A stretch of 64,000 bases of DNA from assembly GCF_003096075.1 (NCBI RefSeq), contig NZ_CP015449.1, positions 2,659,001-2,723,000 of the forward strand, in the 5' to 3' direction. This document shows, piece by piece, positions 44,713 through 53,437 of this stretch (positions are counted from its first letter, which is position 1; every line of letters starts with the position of its first letter). Below the pieces are notes generated by a model. It was not told the origin of the DNA. It made no database searches and was given only the letters and a program-made list of their open reading frames with translations. A program made the position numbers and the translations under genes. The stretch comes from Dietzia lutea. Lineage in GTDB: Bacteria > Actinomycetota > Actinomycetes > Mycobacteriales > Mycobacteriaceae.

Positions 44713-45834
44713 CTACTCGGCGCGGCGCTGCTCTTCGCCGGTCCCGGCGATTCTGCTCGGCGTCGGATCGCTGGCCTCGCTATCGCGACTCGCCTCGTCG
44801 TCGGGAGTCGTACCGTCGTCGCGACCGGTCTCGTCATCGCGCTCGCGCCGGAGCGTGCGGTACTCCGCGATCATCTTCTCGCGGCGGCGGTTCTCCCACT
44901 CGCAGGCCCGGGTGTCACGCGGCGTCACCTGGATGACCTCCTCGGCCGCGATGCCGGACCGCAGCTGCCGGACCCTCAGCACCTCTGCATCGAGACGCAC
45001 CCCGAAGACCACGGCCATGTTGACCAGCCACAGCCACAGGAGAAAGACGATCACGCCGGCCAGCGAGCCGTACACGCGGTTGAAATTGCCGAAGTTAGAG
45101 ACGAAGAAGCTCAGACCGGCCGTGGCGACGCCCATGATCGCCAACGCGGCGGCGGCCCCCAGCGACACCCACGAGAATCGGCGCCCGGAGATGTTGGGCG
45201 CGAACCGGTAGAGGATCGCCAACGCCAGGATCACCGCGACCACGGCAGCCGGCCACTTGGCCACTCCCCACACGGCCAGCGCCGTGTCGCCGAGTCCGAT
45301 CCAGTCGCCCACCGTCTCCGCCACCGGGCCACTGAACGCCAGTGCCACCCCGCCGACGGCGACCAGGACGATCAGCAGCGCCGTCAGCGCGAGACCCGCG
45401 GGTAGCAGTCGCCACGGCGGCCGCCCTTCCTCGATGCCGAACATCGCGTTCATGGCCCTGCCGAGCGCACGCACGTATCGCGACGCCGACCACAATGCGA
45501 CCGCCGTACCCACGAGGAGCGCGGTACCCGCGGCGGGAGTCGTGACCAGCGCTTCGACCGGTCCGCGCACCGGGTCGAGCACCTCCGACGGCGCGACGTC
45601 GGAGAGCATGTCCATCACCGCGTCCACCGTCCTGGAGCCCTGCCCGAAGACACCGAGCAGCGACACCACCACCAGCACAGCCGGAAACAGCGAGAGCACC
45701 CCGTAGTAGGTGAGCGAACCGGCGAGGTCCGGGCCACGGTCACGGAGGAACTCCGCCACCGAACGGACGAGCACCATGCGAACGGTGCGCAGTCCGCGTC
45801 GGGCACGGGCGGCGAGGGGTTGCGAGCTGGCCAT
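44713..45834 (-). CDS. YihY/BrkB-family inner membrane protein (copy 1)
   Basis: A 373-aa protein with about six hydrophobic helices. Family signatures: GPDLAGSLTYYGVLSLFPAV near residue 30, ALWSASRYVRALGRAMNAMF, and VYGSLAGVIVFLLWLWLVNM with GVRLDAEV after it. The C-terminus is charged. YihY/BrkB proteins were once called ribonuclease BN; their real role is unknown, possibly transport. A second, very similar protein is at 54994-56067 on the same strand, and the two bracket the catabolic island. ATG 45834 (MASSQPLAAR) is preferred over 45894. Confidence 0.88.
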   Translation of the reverse strand: MASSQPLAARARRGLRTVRMVLVRSVAEFLRDRGPDLAGSLTYYGVLSLFPAVLVVVSLLGVFGQGSRTVDAVMDMLSDVAPSEVLDPVRGPVEALVTTPAAGTALLVGTAVALWSASRYVRALGRAMNAMFGIEEGRPPWRLLPAGLALTALLIVLVAVGGVALAFSGPVAETVGDWIGLGDTALAVWGVAKWPAAVVAVILALAILYRFAPNISGRRFSWVSLGAAAALAIMGVATAGLSFFVSNFGNFNRVYGSLAGVIVFLLWLWLVNMAVVFGVRLDAEVLRVRQLRSGIAAEEVIQVTPRDTRACEWENRRREKMIAEYRTLRRERDDETGRDDGTTPDDEASRDSEASDPTPSRIAGTGEEQRRAE

Positions 45835-45955
45835 CCACTCATTGTCGCCCCCGCACAAGGAGTGCTCCGTGCGCCGCGCCATCTGCTGTCCCATCCTCGG
45901 CGATGCGTGCGCCCTCGACGGAAACAGGGAGTAGCCAATTCATGACGATCATTTC

Positions 45956-45985
45956 TTGACAGCAACGCCAGGGCGCAGCTAACTT
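45956..45985 (+). promoter_or_regulatory. Putative promoter of the TRAP/beta-oxidation island
   Basis: A perfect TTGACA (45956-45961), an 18-nt spacer and TAACTT (45980-45985), about 75 nt upstream of dctP. It is the best sigma-70-like match seen in the window. The region from the copy-1 YihY start to here has no other clear feature. Confidence 0.6.
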
Positions 45986-45987
45986 AA

Positions 45988-45997
45988 CGAACGTTCG
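45988..45997. promoter_or_regulatory. Putative TetR operator
   Basis: CGAACGTTCG is a perfect 10-bp palindrome two bases after the -10 box, within TTAACGAACGTTCGAAC. A repressor bound here would block initiation. The TetR gene closing the island (54353-54952) is the natural candidate. Confidence 0.5.
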
Positions 45998-46061
45998 AAC
46001 TGTGACGTGAATTACTTTCGCCTCGGGCTCGAACCTGTCACCTCCGTCATGAAGGAGCCCG

Positions 46062-47282
46062 ATGAACATCACCAGCAAGGGCCACGCGGTGCGACGCACG
46101 GCGCTCGCCTTGACGATGGTCGGAGCGCTCGCAGCAACCTCCTGCTCCGGTGGGCACCGCATCACCGGCGACAGCCTCCAGACGATGGATCCGATCACCC
46201 TCCGCTACGGCGATTACACGACGGTGTCCTCGGCGGGTCCATTCCGCTCGTTCGCCGAGCAGGTGGAGCGCGAGTCCGGGGGCAAGATCACCTTTGACGA
46301 ATACTGGGGCGGGAGCCTCGTCAAGGGTGCCGAGATGGCACAGGCGGTTCGTGGGGGAATCGTCGACATGGGCATGTTCACCCCGAGTTACTACCCGTCG
46401 GAGTTCCCGATGACCGACTGGACAACTCAGATGGCCAGCGTCGTCGAGCCGGAGTACCCGCTGGGAATGCTGCAGGCCTTCGCCGGAGGGAGCGAATTTG
46501 CCCTCACGGACCCGCTGATCGAGGAGCAGTTCTCGGATCAGGACATCAAACTCCTCTTCACCTGGACCCCGTCGACCAACTACCACCTCGTGTGCAAGGA
46601 GCCCGTGAACAGCCTCGCGGATGCGAGGGGTAAGAGGGTCCGAAGCGGGGGTGCCTTCAACTACGGCGAGATCGAAGCCCTCGGGATGGTCCCGGTGACG
46701 CTGCCGACAGGCGAGATCTACGAGGGACTTCAGCGGGGAGTGATCGACTGTTCACTGGCCAACGGCAAGATCATGATCGCTCTGGGACTGTGGGAGGTCG
46801 CCAAGCACTACGCCGACATCCCGTTCTCCAGCTACACGCAGTACGTGATCATGAACGAGGACGTCTGGAACAGGCTCCCCGAAGATGCTCGCCAGGTGAT
46901 CGACGAGGCCCGGCTGACGTGGTTCGACGGCTACCTCCGCGAGGAGGGAATCGTTCTACACCAGCGGCTGCTCGCCGAGGGCGCCGACAAGGGCGTGAGC
47001 TTTTATGACGCCGATCCCGAGATCAAGGACACCCTCGAGGCCCATCAGGAGCAGTCGCTGCGCACTCTCCCCGATCGCGCGCCCGAGGACCTCGAGGACC
47101 CAGAAGGCACGGTCGAGCGATACCGCCTGATCATGGCCGACTGGAAAGCCCGCCTGGAGCACATGGGCTACAACGATCCGTCTCTATCCGAGATCCCCGA
47201 CGACCCCGAGAACGTCGAGATCGACCTGGCTCCGTACCAGCAGACGGTCCGGTCCGAGCTCTTTCCCCGCACCACGCCCTGA
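46062..47282 (+). CDS. dctP: TRAP transporter solute-binding lipoprotein
   Basis: A 406-aa DctP-family protein with a signal peptide and lipobox (AATSC, Cys28). The mature protein has LRYGDYTTVSSAGPFRSFAEQVERESGGKI, SLVKGAEMAQAVRGGIVDMGMF, LADARGKRVRSGG and the TRAP selectivity region near PTGEIYEGLQRGVIDCSLAN. It would capture an organic acid outside the cell and hand it to DctQM. RBS AAGGAG precedes the ATG. First gene of the island. The sequence looks a little less GC-rich than the flanks. Confidence 0.9.
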   Translation: MNITSKGHAVRRTALALTMVGALAATSCSGGHRITGDSLQTMDPITLRYGDYTTVSSAGPFRSFAEQVERESGGKITFDEYWGGSLVKGAEMAQAVRGGIVDMGMFTPSYYPSEFPMTDWTTQMASVVEPEYPLGMLQAFAGGSEFALTDPLIEEQFSDQDIKLLFTWTPSTNYHLVCKEPVNSLADARGKRVRSGGAFNYGEIEALGMVPVTLPTGEIYEGLQRGVIDCSLANGKIMIALGLWEVAKHYADIPFSSYTQYVIMNEDVWNRLPEDARQVIDEARLTWFDGYLREEGIVLHQRLLAEGADKGVSFYDADPEIKDTLEAHQEQSLRTLPDRAPEDLEDPEGTVERYRLIMADWKARLEHMGYNDPSLSEIPDDPENVEIDLAPYQQTVRSELFPRTTP

Positions 47283-47308
47283 ACCCTCGCGAACCGTTGG
47301 AGGACACG

Positions 47309-47842
47309 ATGGACACCGCTACTGATGCGGAGCGTCGCATCCCGGGCCAGAAGGCCCTCTCCCGGGTGCTATACGCCAGTGCAGTCATCGCCGGTATCGC
47401 CACCCTCGCAATGGGCGTTCACATCGCCGCGGACGTCGGCTTCCGCAATCTTGGTGGCGCTCCCCTACCAGGCACCCTTGAGATCACTCAGAACTGGTCG
47501 ATGGTGGTGATCGTGATGTTGGCAATGGGTTACGCGGAGAGAATCGGCGAACACATCAACGCCACAATCCTCACCCAGTACCTGGATCCAGTCTCCCGCT
47601 GGTGGTCTGACCTGATCGTCAGACTGCTGATGTTTCTGTTCGTCTCGGCACTCACCTACTACTCGATCCTGGCGGCGATCTTTGCTGTTCAGGTCCAGCA
47701 GATCGCCCTCGGCGCGATCACGATCCCGATCTGGCCGGTGAAAATCGTGCTCGCGCTCGGGTTCGCCCTGTTCGCACTCCAGCTCCTGATGTCGGTCATC
47801 AGTCTGGTGACCAACGACCGCACGAGGAAGTCCAATGTCTGA
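47309..47842 (+). CDS. dctQ: TRAP transporter small membrane subunit
   Basis: A 177-aa protein with four hydrophobic helices (near residues 20-45, 60-75, 100-125 and 140-165), the size and layout of DctQ. The segment PGTLEITQNWSMVVIVMLAMGYAER has the conserved E-x-x-Q/N-x-W/M loop of the family. ATG 47309 is preceded by GGAGGA; an upstream TTG frame is ignored. Its 3' end overlaps dctM by eight bases. Confidence 0.87.
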   Translation: MDTATDAERRIPGQKALSRVLYASAVIAGIATLAMGVHIAADVGFRNLGGAPLPGTLEITQNWSMVVIVMLAMGYAERIGEHINATILTQYLDPVSRWWSDLIVRLLMFLFVSALTYYSILAAIFAVQVQQIALGAITIPIWPVKIVLALGFALFALQLLMSVISLVTNDRTRKSNV

Positions 47843-49337
47843 CGCCACCCTCGTCACCGACCGCACCGGCGTCGCTACGGCCGAAGACCTCAGCGCCCCG
47901 GAACCCAATCGGAACCTCATCCGTGCCTACTGGGGGAACTTCGTCTTCGCCCTTGTCCTCGCGGCGGTAATTCTGTTCACTCCGGACCTTCCCGACACGA
48001 TCGTCGGCATACTGACCGTTCTTCTGTCCATCGTCGCAATGGTCGCCGGAATCCATGTCGGGATCGCCATCATGGGAGCCGGCGCCGTGGGCCTGTGGAA
48101 GCTGGCAGGCACCGGCGCTGTCGCAGTGACGTTCGAGGACGTTCCATTCACCGCCGCCGCCAGTTGGAGCCTGTCGGTAATCCCGCTGTTCATCCTTATG
48201 GGCGTGACGATGGGCCGGTTCAACCTCACGGGAAAGCTGTTCAGCTCGGCCCAGGCCTGGCTCGGCCGACTTCCCGGAGGGCTCGCGGTATCGACCAACT
48301 TCGCGGGCGCGGGCCTGGCGGCTTCGAGCGGGAGTTCGATCGCCATCTCCTACGCGCTCGGTCGCACCACCGTCCCGGAGATGCTCCGCGCCGGATACAA
48401 GCCGTCGCTGGCAACCGGTGTTGTAGCCATGTCCGGCACCCTGGGGATGCTCATCCCGCCGAGCGTGATCCTCGTGATCTACGCGGGTGTCGCGGAGACG
48501 CCCGTCGGCCCCCAGCTTCTCGCCGCGCTCGTCCCGGGCCTGCTCACCGCCCTGGCGTACGGCGTCCTCATCGTGGTCAGGTGCAGTCTCGACCCGACCT
48601 TGGGGCCCAGGTCGACCATCCGCTACACCTGGCGGGCGCGGTTTCGTTCCCTCTGGGACGTAACTCCGGTCACACTCATTCTGATCCTCATCATCGGCGG
48701 GATGTACACCGGGGTATTCACGCCGACGGAAGCAGGAGCATTCGGTGCCCTCGCCGCGATACTGCTGGGCTGGCTGTTCGGCGACGACCGTTCCGCCCGA
48801 CACCTGGTGCGGACCGTGCTGACCTCTCTCCGCGAGACCGCTGCCAGCGTCGCCTCGATCTTCCTTCTCCTCATGGGCGTGCACGTACTCACCAGAGTGG
48901 TCGCGCTGTCCGGCGTCGCGGACTGGATCACCGAGACGATCTCCTCACTCGGCTTGAGCCGGACGCTGTTCCTCATCTGCCTGATCTTCGCGTTCCTCAT
49001 CCTCGGAATGTTCATGGACGGTCTTGCGATGATTCTGCTCACCGTGCCGATCCTGATGCCGGTCCTCTCCACTTTCGACATCAGCCTCCTGTGGTTCGGC
49101 GTCTTCATGGTGATCCTGGTCGAGCTCGCACTGGTCACCCCTCCGATTGGCATGCTCAGCTACATCATCCACCGGATTGCGTCCCACCCGGAGGTCAACC
49201 GCGGGGCGACGATCCGCCTGTCAGATGTGTTCAAGGGCGTGTCCTGGTTCGTCGTCACCAGCGCGGTCATCCTCGTGGCCCTGATCTTCTTCCCCGACAT
49301 CGCCCTCTGGTTACCCGAGACCTCCGCCGCAGAGTGA
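47835..49337 (+). CDS. dctM: TRAP transporter large membrane subunit
   Basis: A 500-aa DctM-family protein with about 12 hydrophobic helices. Family segments include FTAAASWSLSVIPLFILMGV, NFAGAGLAASSGSSIAISYALG (ion-binding loop), AGYKPSLATGVVAMSGTLGMLIPPSVILVIYAG and VTPPIGMLSYI. It forms the ion-coupled permease with DctQ. Translationally coupled to dctQ by the overlap. The C-terminus ends ALWLPETSAAE. Confidence 0.93.
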   Translation: MSDATLVTDRTGVATAEDLSAPEPNRNLIRAYWGNFVFALVLAAVILFTPDLPDTIVGILTVLLSIVAMVAGIHVGIAIMGAGAVGLWKLAGTGAVAVTFEDVPFTAAASWSLSVIPLFILMGVTMGRFNLTGKLFSSAQAWLGRLPGGLAVSTNFAGAGLAASSGSSIAISYALGRTTVPEMLRAGYKPSLATGVVAMSGTLGMLIPPSVILVIYAGVAETPVGPQLLAALVPGLLTALAYGVLIVVRCSLDPTLGPRSTIRYTWRARFRSLWDVTPVTLILILIIGGMYTGVFTPTEAGAFGALAAILLGWLFGDDRSARHLVRTVLTSLRETAASVASIFLLLMGVHVLTRVVALSGVADWITETISSLGLSRTLFLICLIFAFLILGMFMDGLAMILLTVPILMPVLSTFDISLLWFGVFMVILVELALVTPPIGMLSYIIHRIASHPEVNRGATIRLSDVFKGVSWFVVTSAVILVALIFFPDIALWLPETSAAE

Positions 49338-49414
49338 CCACACCGTCCGACCACGCGTCGCGATCCCCCGAACTGCGCCCCACGACCGACCGTCACACAA
49401 CACTGGAGTGAAGC

Positions 49415-50572
49415 ATGCAGCGAACGATCTTCTCCCGCGAGCAGGACGAGTTCCGCAAACTGGTACGCGACTTCATCGCCAAAGAGGTGGCCCCGCATCG
49501 TGAGGAGTGGGACGAGCTGGGGCGTCCGCCACGCGAGTTCTTTCGAAAGCTCGGCGATCTGGGCATCCTCGGCGTCCAGGTCCCTGAGGAATTCGGAGGC
49601 GGTGGTGAAACCAGCTTCAAATACAGCGCGATCGTGTTCGAAGAGGTCGCCCGCGCCGGTGTGTCCTTCGGCTCGTACACCGTGCACTGCTGCCTGATCC
49701 TCCCCTACCTCCTCGAGTACGGGACGCAGAAGCAGAAGGAGCGTTGGCTGCCGGGGTTCGCCTCCGGGGAGCTGATGACCGCCATCGCGATGACAGAGCC
49801 CGGCACCGGGTCGGACCTGGCGAACATCGCCACCACCGCCAAGCTCAGCGACGACGGGAGCCACTACATCGTCAACGGGTCCAAGACCTTCATCACCGGC
49901 GGCGTCACCGCGGATATGATCCTGACGATCTGCCGCACCTCCCCATTCGACCCCGAGAACCGACGCCACGGGTTGTCCATCCTGTGCGTGCCCACTGACT
50001 CGGAGGGCTTCTCCGTGGGACGGAAGCTCGAAAAGATCGGCCTGCGTCAGCAAGATACCGCCGAATTGTCATTTGCCGACGTCAAAGTGCCGGCGGAGAA
50101 CCTATTAGGCGAGAAGGACGCGGCATTCGCATACCTCACCCACAACCTTCCGCAGGAGCGCCTGAGCATCGCGCTCAACGCTGTCTCGCAGTCCGAGGCC
50201 GCGCTTCGCCTCGCCGCCGACTACACGCGTGACCGGAATGTGTTCGGCAAGCCCGTCTCGAGCTTTCAGAACACGAAATTCGTACTAGCCGAATGCGCGA
50301 CCGAGGTGGAGGTGGCCCGCGTGTACGTCGACCGGTGCCTAGAGCTGCTCGACCGCGGCGAGCTCACCGTCGCCGATGCCGCCAAAGCCAAACTCCACGC
50401 CACGGAGATGGCCGCGCGGGTGATCGACCGCTGCCTGCAGTTGCACGGTGGCTACGGCTACATCACCGAGTACCCGATCGCCCGCCTCTACGCCGACACC
50501 CGCGTCTCCCGGATCTACGGCGGCACGAGCGAGGTCATGAAGTCGATCATCGCCAAGAGCCTCGGGCTCTGA
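49415..50572 (+). CDS. Acyl-CoA dehydrogenase
   Basis: A 385-aa flavoprotein. Signatures: MTAIAMTEPGTGSDLANIATTA (FAD/acyl site), GSKTFITGGVTADMILT, LNAVSQSEAALRLAADYTRDRNVFGKP, QLHGGYGYITEYPIARLYAD and RIYGGTSEVMKSIIAKSL. The last motif has Gly where medium-chain enzymes carry the catalytic Glu; the Glu in LPQERLSIALN fits the isovaleryl/long-chain type. It would oxidise the acyl-CoA made by the neighbouring ligase. RBS TGGAG precedes ATG 49415. Confidence 0.92.
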   Translation: MQRTIFSREQDEFRKLVRDFIAKEVAPHREEWDELGRPPREFFRKLGDLGILGVQVPEEFGGGGETSFKYSAIVFEEVARAGVSFGSYTVHCCLILPYLLEYGTQKQKERWLPGFASGELMTAIAMTEPGTGSDLANIATTAKLSDDGSHYIVNGSKTFITGGVTADMILTICRTSPFDPENRRHGLSILCVPTDSEGFSVGRKLEKIGLRQQDTAELSFADVKVPAENLLGEKDAAFAYLTHNLPQERLSIALNAVSQSEAALRLAADYTRDRNVFGKPVSSFQNTKFVLAECATEVEVARVYVDRCLELLDRGELTVADAAKAKLHATEMAARVIDRCLQLHGGYGYITEYPIARLYADTRVSRIYGGTSEVMKSIIAKSLGL

Positions 50573-50591
50573 CTCACCGAAGGAGGACGAC

Positions 50592-52199
50592 ATGTATCCC
50601 GGAAGATTCGCCGCGACCCACCCCGACAAACCGGCCGTCATCGAGGACGCCACCGGGCGCGTAGTCACCTTCTCCGATCTCGAGACCCGCTCCGTGCGGT
50701 TTGCCAACTGGCTCCTCGCCCAGGGATTGAAGCCCGGCGATCACATCGCCGCCCTGTCGGTCAACGACGCAAGCGTCTTCGAACTCTACTGGGGCGCTAT
50801 GAGGTGCGGCCTCTATTTCACGATGGTCAATACCCATCTGACCACCGAGGAAGTCGCCTACATCGTGGGAGACAGCGGAGCCCGCGTTCTGCTCGTCTCC
50901 GGCCCTCTCGCAGACCTCGGTGCGGCGATCGTCGAGCACACGCCGGACGTCGAGCACCGCCTGGCGTTCGCGGGCGAGGTCCCCGGTCACGTCAACTACG
51001 AGGCCACCATGGCGGGGATGTCCGCCGCACCGCCGGCAGACCAACCACGTGGCGCGGACATGCTCTACTCCTCCGGCACCACCGGACGGCCCAAGGGGAT
51101 CAAGCCCGCACTCGACGGCGCTCAGGTGGGCGACGAGCCGGGTCCTTCGCTCACTGCGCGCATGAAGCGCAACTACGACTTCGGCGAGCACACCGTCTAC
51201 CTATCCCCCGCCCCGATCTACCATGCCGCACCCCTGCGGTACGCCACGGGTGCGCAGGCCCACGGCGGGACAGTGATCCTCATGGACCGCTTCGACCCGG
51301 AGCGGTCCCTGGCCGCGATACAGAAGTACGGCGTCACGCACAGCCAGTGGGTTCCCACCCACTTCATCCGGATGCTCAGATTGCCGCAGGGCGTGCGCGA
51401 ATCCTACGACGTGTCCTCGATGCAGGTCGCGATCCACGCCGCCGCACCCTGCCCGGTTGAGATCAAGCAGGCCATGCTCGACTGGTGGGGTCCCGTGATC
51501 TACGAGTACTACTCATCCACCGAGTCCAACGGGGCCACCACAATCTCCCCAGCGGAGTGGCTACTCAAGCCAGGCAGCGTGGGCCGCGTCGGCCCGGGGT
51601 CCTCCGGCATCGTCCACATCTGCGACGAGCTGGGTGAGGTACTCCCCACCGGGCAGGACGGGTGGATCTACTTCGAACGGGACGACTATTGCTTCGAGTA
51701 CCACAACGATCCAGAGAAGACCGCCGATACGCGGCACCCTGATCACGAGAACTGGACCACCATCGGCGACATCGGCCATCTCGACGAGGACGGTTATCTG
51801 TTCCTCACCGACCGTGCCAAGTTCACGATCATCTCGGGCGGGGTGAACATCTACCCGCAGGAGATCGAGAACTGCATCGCCGTGCACCCGGCCGTCATCG
51901 ATGTCGCGGTGATCGGGGTGCCCGACGACGTGATGGGGCAGGCTGTCAAGGCCGTGGTCCAGTTGGCACCAGGGGTCCCTCCGACCGATGAGGTGGCCGA
52001 GCGGATCAAGCAGCACTGCCTCGACAAGATCGCCCGGTACAAGTGCCCCGCGAGCGTCGCGTTCACCGAGCTCATCCCCCGCACCCAGACCGGGAAGCTG
52101 GTCAAGCATCGGCTGGACGCCTCCGCCGGACGTCGGACACCCGAGTCGTCACCCGACTCCTCACGAGAATCGGAGAACCCGTGCCCAACGCAGTCATAG
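50592..52199 (+). CDS. Acyl-CoA synthetase (FadD4-like)
   Basis: A 535-aa AMP-forming ligase: LYSSGTTGRPKGIKPAL (P-loop, residue 157 on), YEYYSSTESNGATTI, WTTIGDIGHLDEDGYLFLTDR (adenylate binding), GGVNIYPQEIEN and the C-terminal catalytic Lys region PRTQTGKLVKHRL. It activates a carboxylic acid, plausibly the one imported by the TRAP system. RBS GAAGGAGGACGAC precedes the ATG. It overlaps the thiolase start by 19 bases. Confidence 0.92.
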   Translation: MYPGRFAATHPDKPAVIEDATGRVVTFSDLETRSVRFANWLLAQGLKPGDHIAALSVNDASVFELYWGAMRCGLYFTMVNTHLTTEEVAYIVGDSGARVLLVSGPLADLGAAIVEHTPDVEHRLAFAGEVPGHVNYEATMAGMSAAPPADQPRGADMLYSSGTTGRPKGIKPALDGAQVGDEPGPSLTARMKRNYDFGEHTVYLSPAPIYHAAPLRYATGAQAHGGTVILMDRFDPERSLAAIQKYGVTHSQWVPTHFIRMLRLPQGVRESYDVSSMQVAIHAAAPCPVEIKQAMLDWWGPVIYEYYSSTESNGATTISPAEWLLKPGSVGRVGPGSSGIVHICDELGEVLPTGQDGWIYFERDDYCFEYHNDPEKTADTRHPDHENWTTIGDIGHLDEDGYLFLTDRAKFTIISGGVNIYPQEIENCIAVHPAVIDVAVIGVPDDVMGQAVKAVVQLAPGVPPTDEVAERIKQHCLDKIARYKCPASVAFTELIPRTQTGKLVKHRLDASAGRRTPESSPDSSRESENPCPTQS

Positions 52200-53410
52200 T
52201 CGACGCCGTCCGCTCCCCGATGGGCAAGGGTGAACCGGGCGGCGCGATCGCTGACCTGCATCCGGTCGATCTGTTGGGCCAGGTCCTCTCCGGACTCGCG
52301 AACCGGACAGGCCTCGACACGAGGACCGTCGAGGACGTGATCGTCGGGGTCGTCAGCCAGGTCGGCGAGCAGTCCGGCACCGTGGGCCGTCAGGCCGCCC
52401 TCGCCGCCGGATTCCCGGAGCACGTCCCCGGCGTAACGGTCGAACGCAAGTGCGGATCCAGCCAGCAGGCGGTGGACTTCGCCGTCCAAGGGGTGGTCGC
52501 CGGCGGATACGACGTCGTGATCGCAGCCGGACTCGAATCCATGAGCCGGATCCACATGGGACTCAACAAGCTCGATATGGACCCCAACGGCCCGGCCGTA
52601 CACGAGCGGTACCCAGACCTGACCAACCAGGGCGTGGCCGCCGAGCTGGTGGCGGCGAGATGGAGCCTGTCCCGCGAGCGAATCGACGAGTACGCCGCGC
52701 GCTCTCACGCACGAGCCGACGCCGCGCGCTCTCACGCACGAGCCGACGCCGCGCGCTCTCACGCACGAGCCGACGCCGCGCGCTCAGCGGGGTGTTGCGA
52801 CGACGAGATCGTGCCGGTCACCACGCCGGCGGATGTGGTCGACGGCGACGAATCGATTCGACCCCACACCACCGCCGAGAGTCTGGCCGGTTTTCGTACC
52901 GCGTTCGATTCCAGTCCGGCACGAGGACGGTACCCCGAGCTGGAATGGATGATCACAGCCGGCAGTTCCTCGCAGATCACCGATGGCGCCGCTGCGATTC
53001 TCGTCATGAACGAGGATGTCGCGCAGTCCCTCGGACTGACCCCGATCGCGAGGATCGTGGCCTCTGCCGTCGTCGCCGACGATCCGGTCCTCATGCTCAC
53101 CGGCCCAATCCCGGCCGCACGCAAGGTACTGAGCCGTGCCGGGATGACTCTCGAGCAGATGGACGCCTACGAGGTCAATGAGGCCTTCGCATCCGTGCCG
53201 CTGGCCTGGAGGGACGAGATGGGTGCCGACGACGACAAACTTAACCCCGTCGGCGGGGCGATCGCACTCGGGCACCCCCTGGGCGCCTCGGGCGCCCGCC
53301 TCATGATCACGATGATCCACCACCCGCACCGAACCGGTGGGCGATACGGCCTCCAGACGATGTGCGAGGCCGGAGGCAGGGCCAACGCCACCGTCGTCGA
53401 AGCGCTCTGA
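52181..53410 (+). CDS. Thiolase (acetyl-CoA acyltransferase) with internal triplication
   Basis: A 409-aa thiolase. The acylated Cys is Cys91 in VERKCGSSQQAVDFAV; NEAFASVPLAW, GGAIALGHPLGASGAR and MCEAGGRANATV carry the His/Cys catalytic pair. GTG 52181 with GGAGAACCC upstream gives the conserved start (PNAVIVDAVRSPMGKG). After ARWSLSRERIDEY the 9-residue unit AARSHARAD occurs three times (residues 172-198) where ordinary thiolases have about one; the DNA repeats are identical. The insert lies in a helix-loop region away from the active site, so activity may survive. Confidence 0.9.
   Translation: MPNAVIVDAVRSPMGKGEPGGAIADLHPVDLLGQVLSGLANRTGLDTRTVEDVIVGVVSQVGEQSGTVGRQAALAAGFPEHVPGVTVERKCGSSQQAVDFAVQGVVAGGYDVVIAAGLESMSRIHMGLNKLDMDPNGPAVHERYPDLTNQGVAAELVAARWSLSRERIDEYAARSHARADAARSHARADAARSHARADAARSAGCCDDEIVPVTTPADVVDGDESIRPHTTAESLAGFRTAFDSSPARGRYPELEWMITAGSSSQITDGAAAILVMNEDVAQSLGLTPIARIVASAVVADDPVLMLTGPIPAARKVLSRAGMTLEQMDAYEVNEAFASVPLAWRDEMGADDDKLNPVGGAIALGHPLGASGARLMITMIHHPHRTGGRYGLQTMCEAGGRANATVVEAL
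52694..52785 (+). repeat. 27-bp in-frame tandem repeat inside the thiolase gene
   Basis: Three perfect 27-bp copies (52694-52720, 52721-52747, 52748-52774) beginning GCCGCGCGCTCTCACGCACG and an 11-bp partial fourth (52775-52785). Zero differences between copies points to a very recent expansion or an assembly artefact. Confidence 0.95.
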
Positions 53411-53437
53411 CCCCTCTTGCAGAGAAAGGCGGTGCCG

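Noticed and set aside
52450-53181. Second-frame Arg-rich protein over the thiolase
   Set aside because: A shadow frame created by high GC content and the 27-bp repeat.
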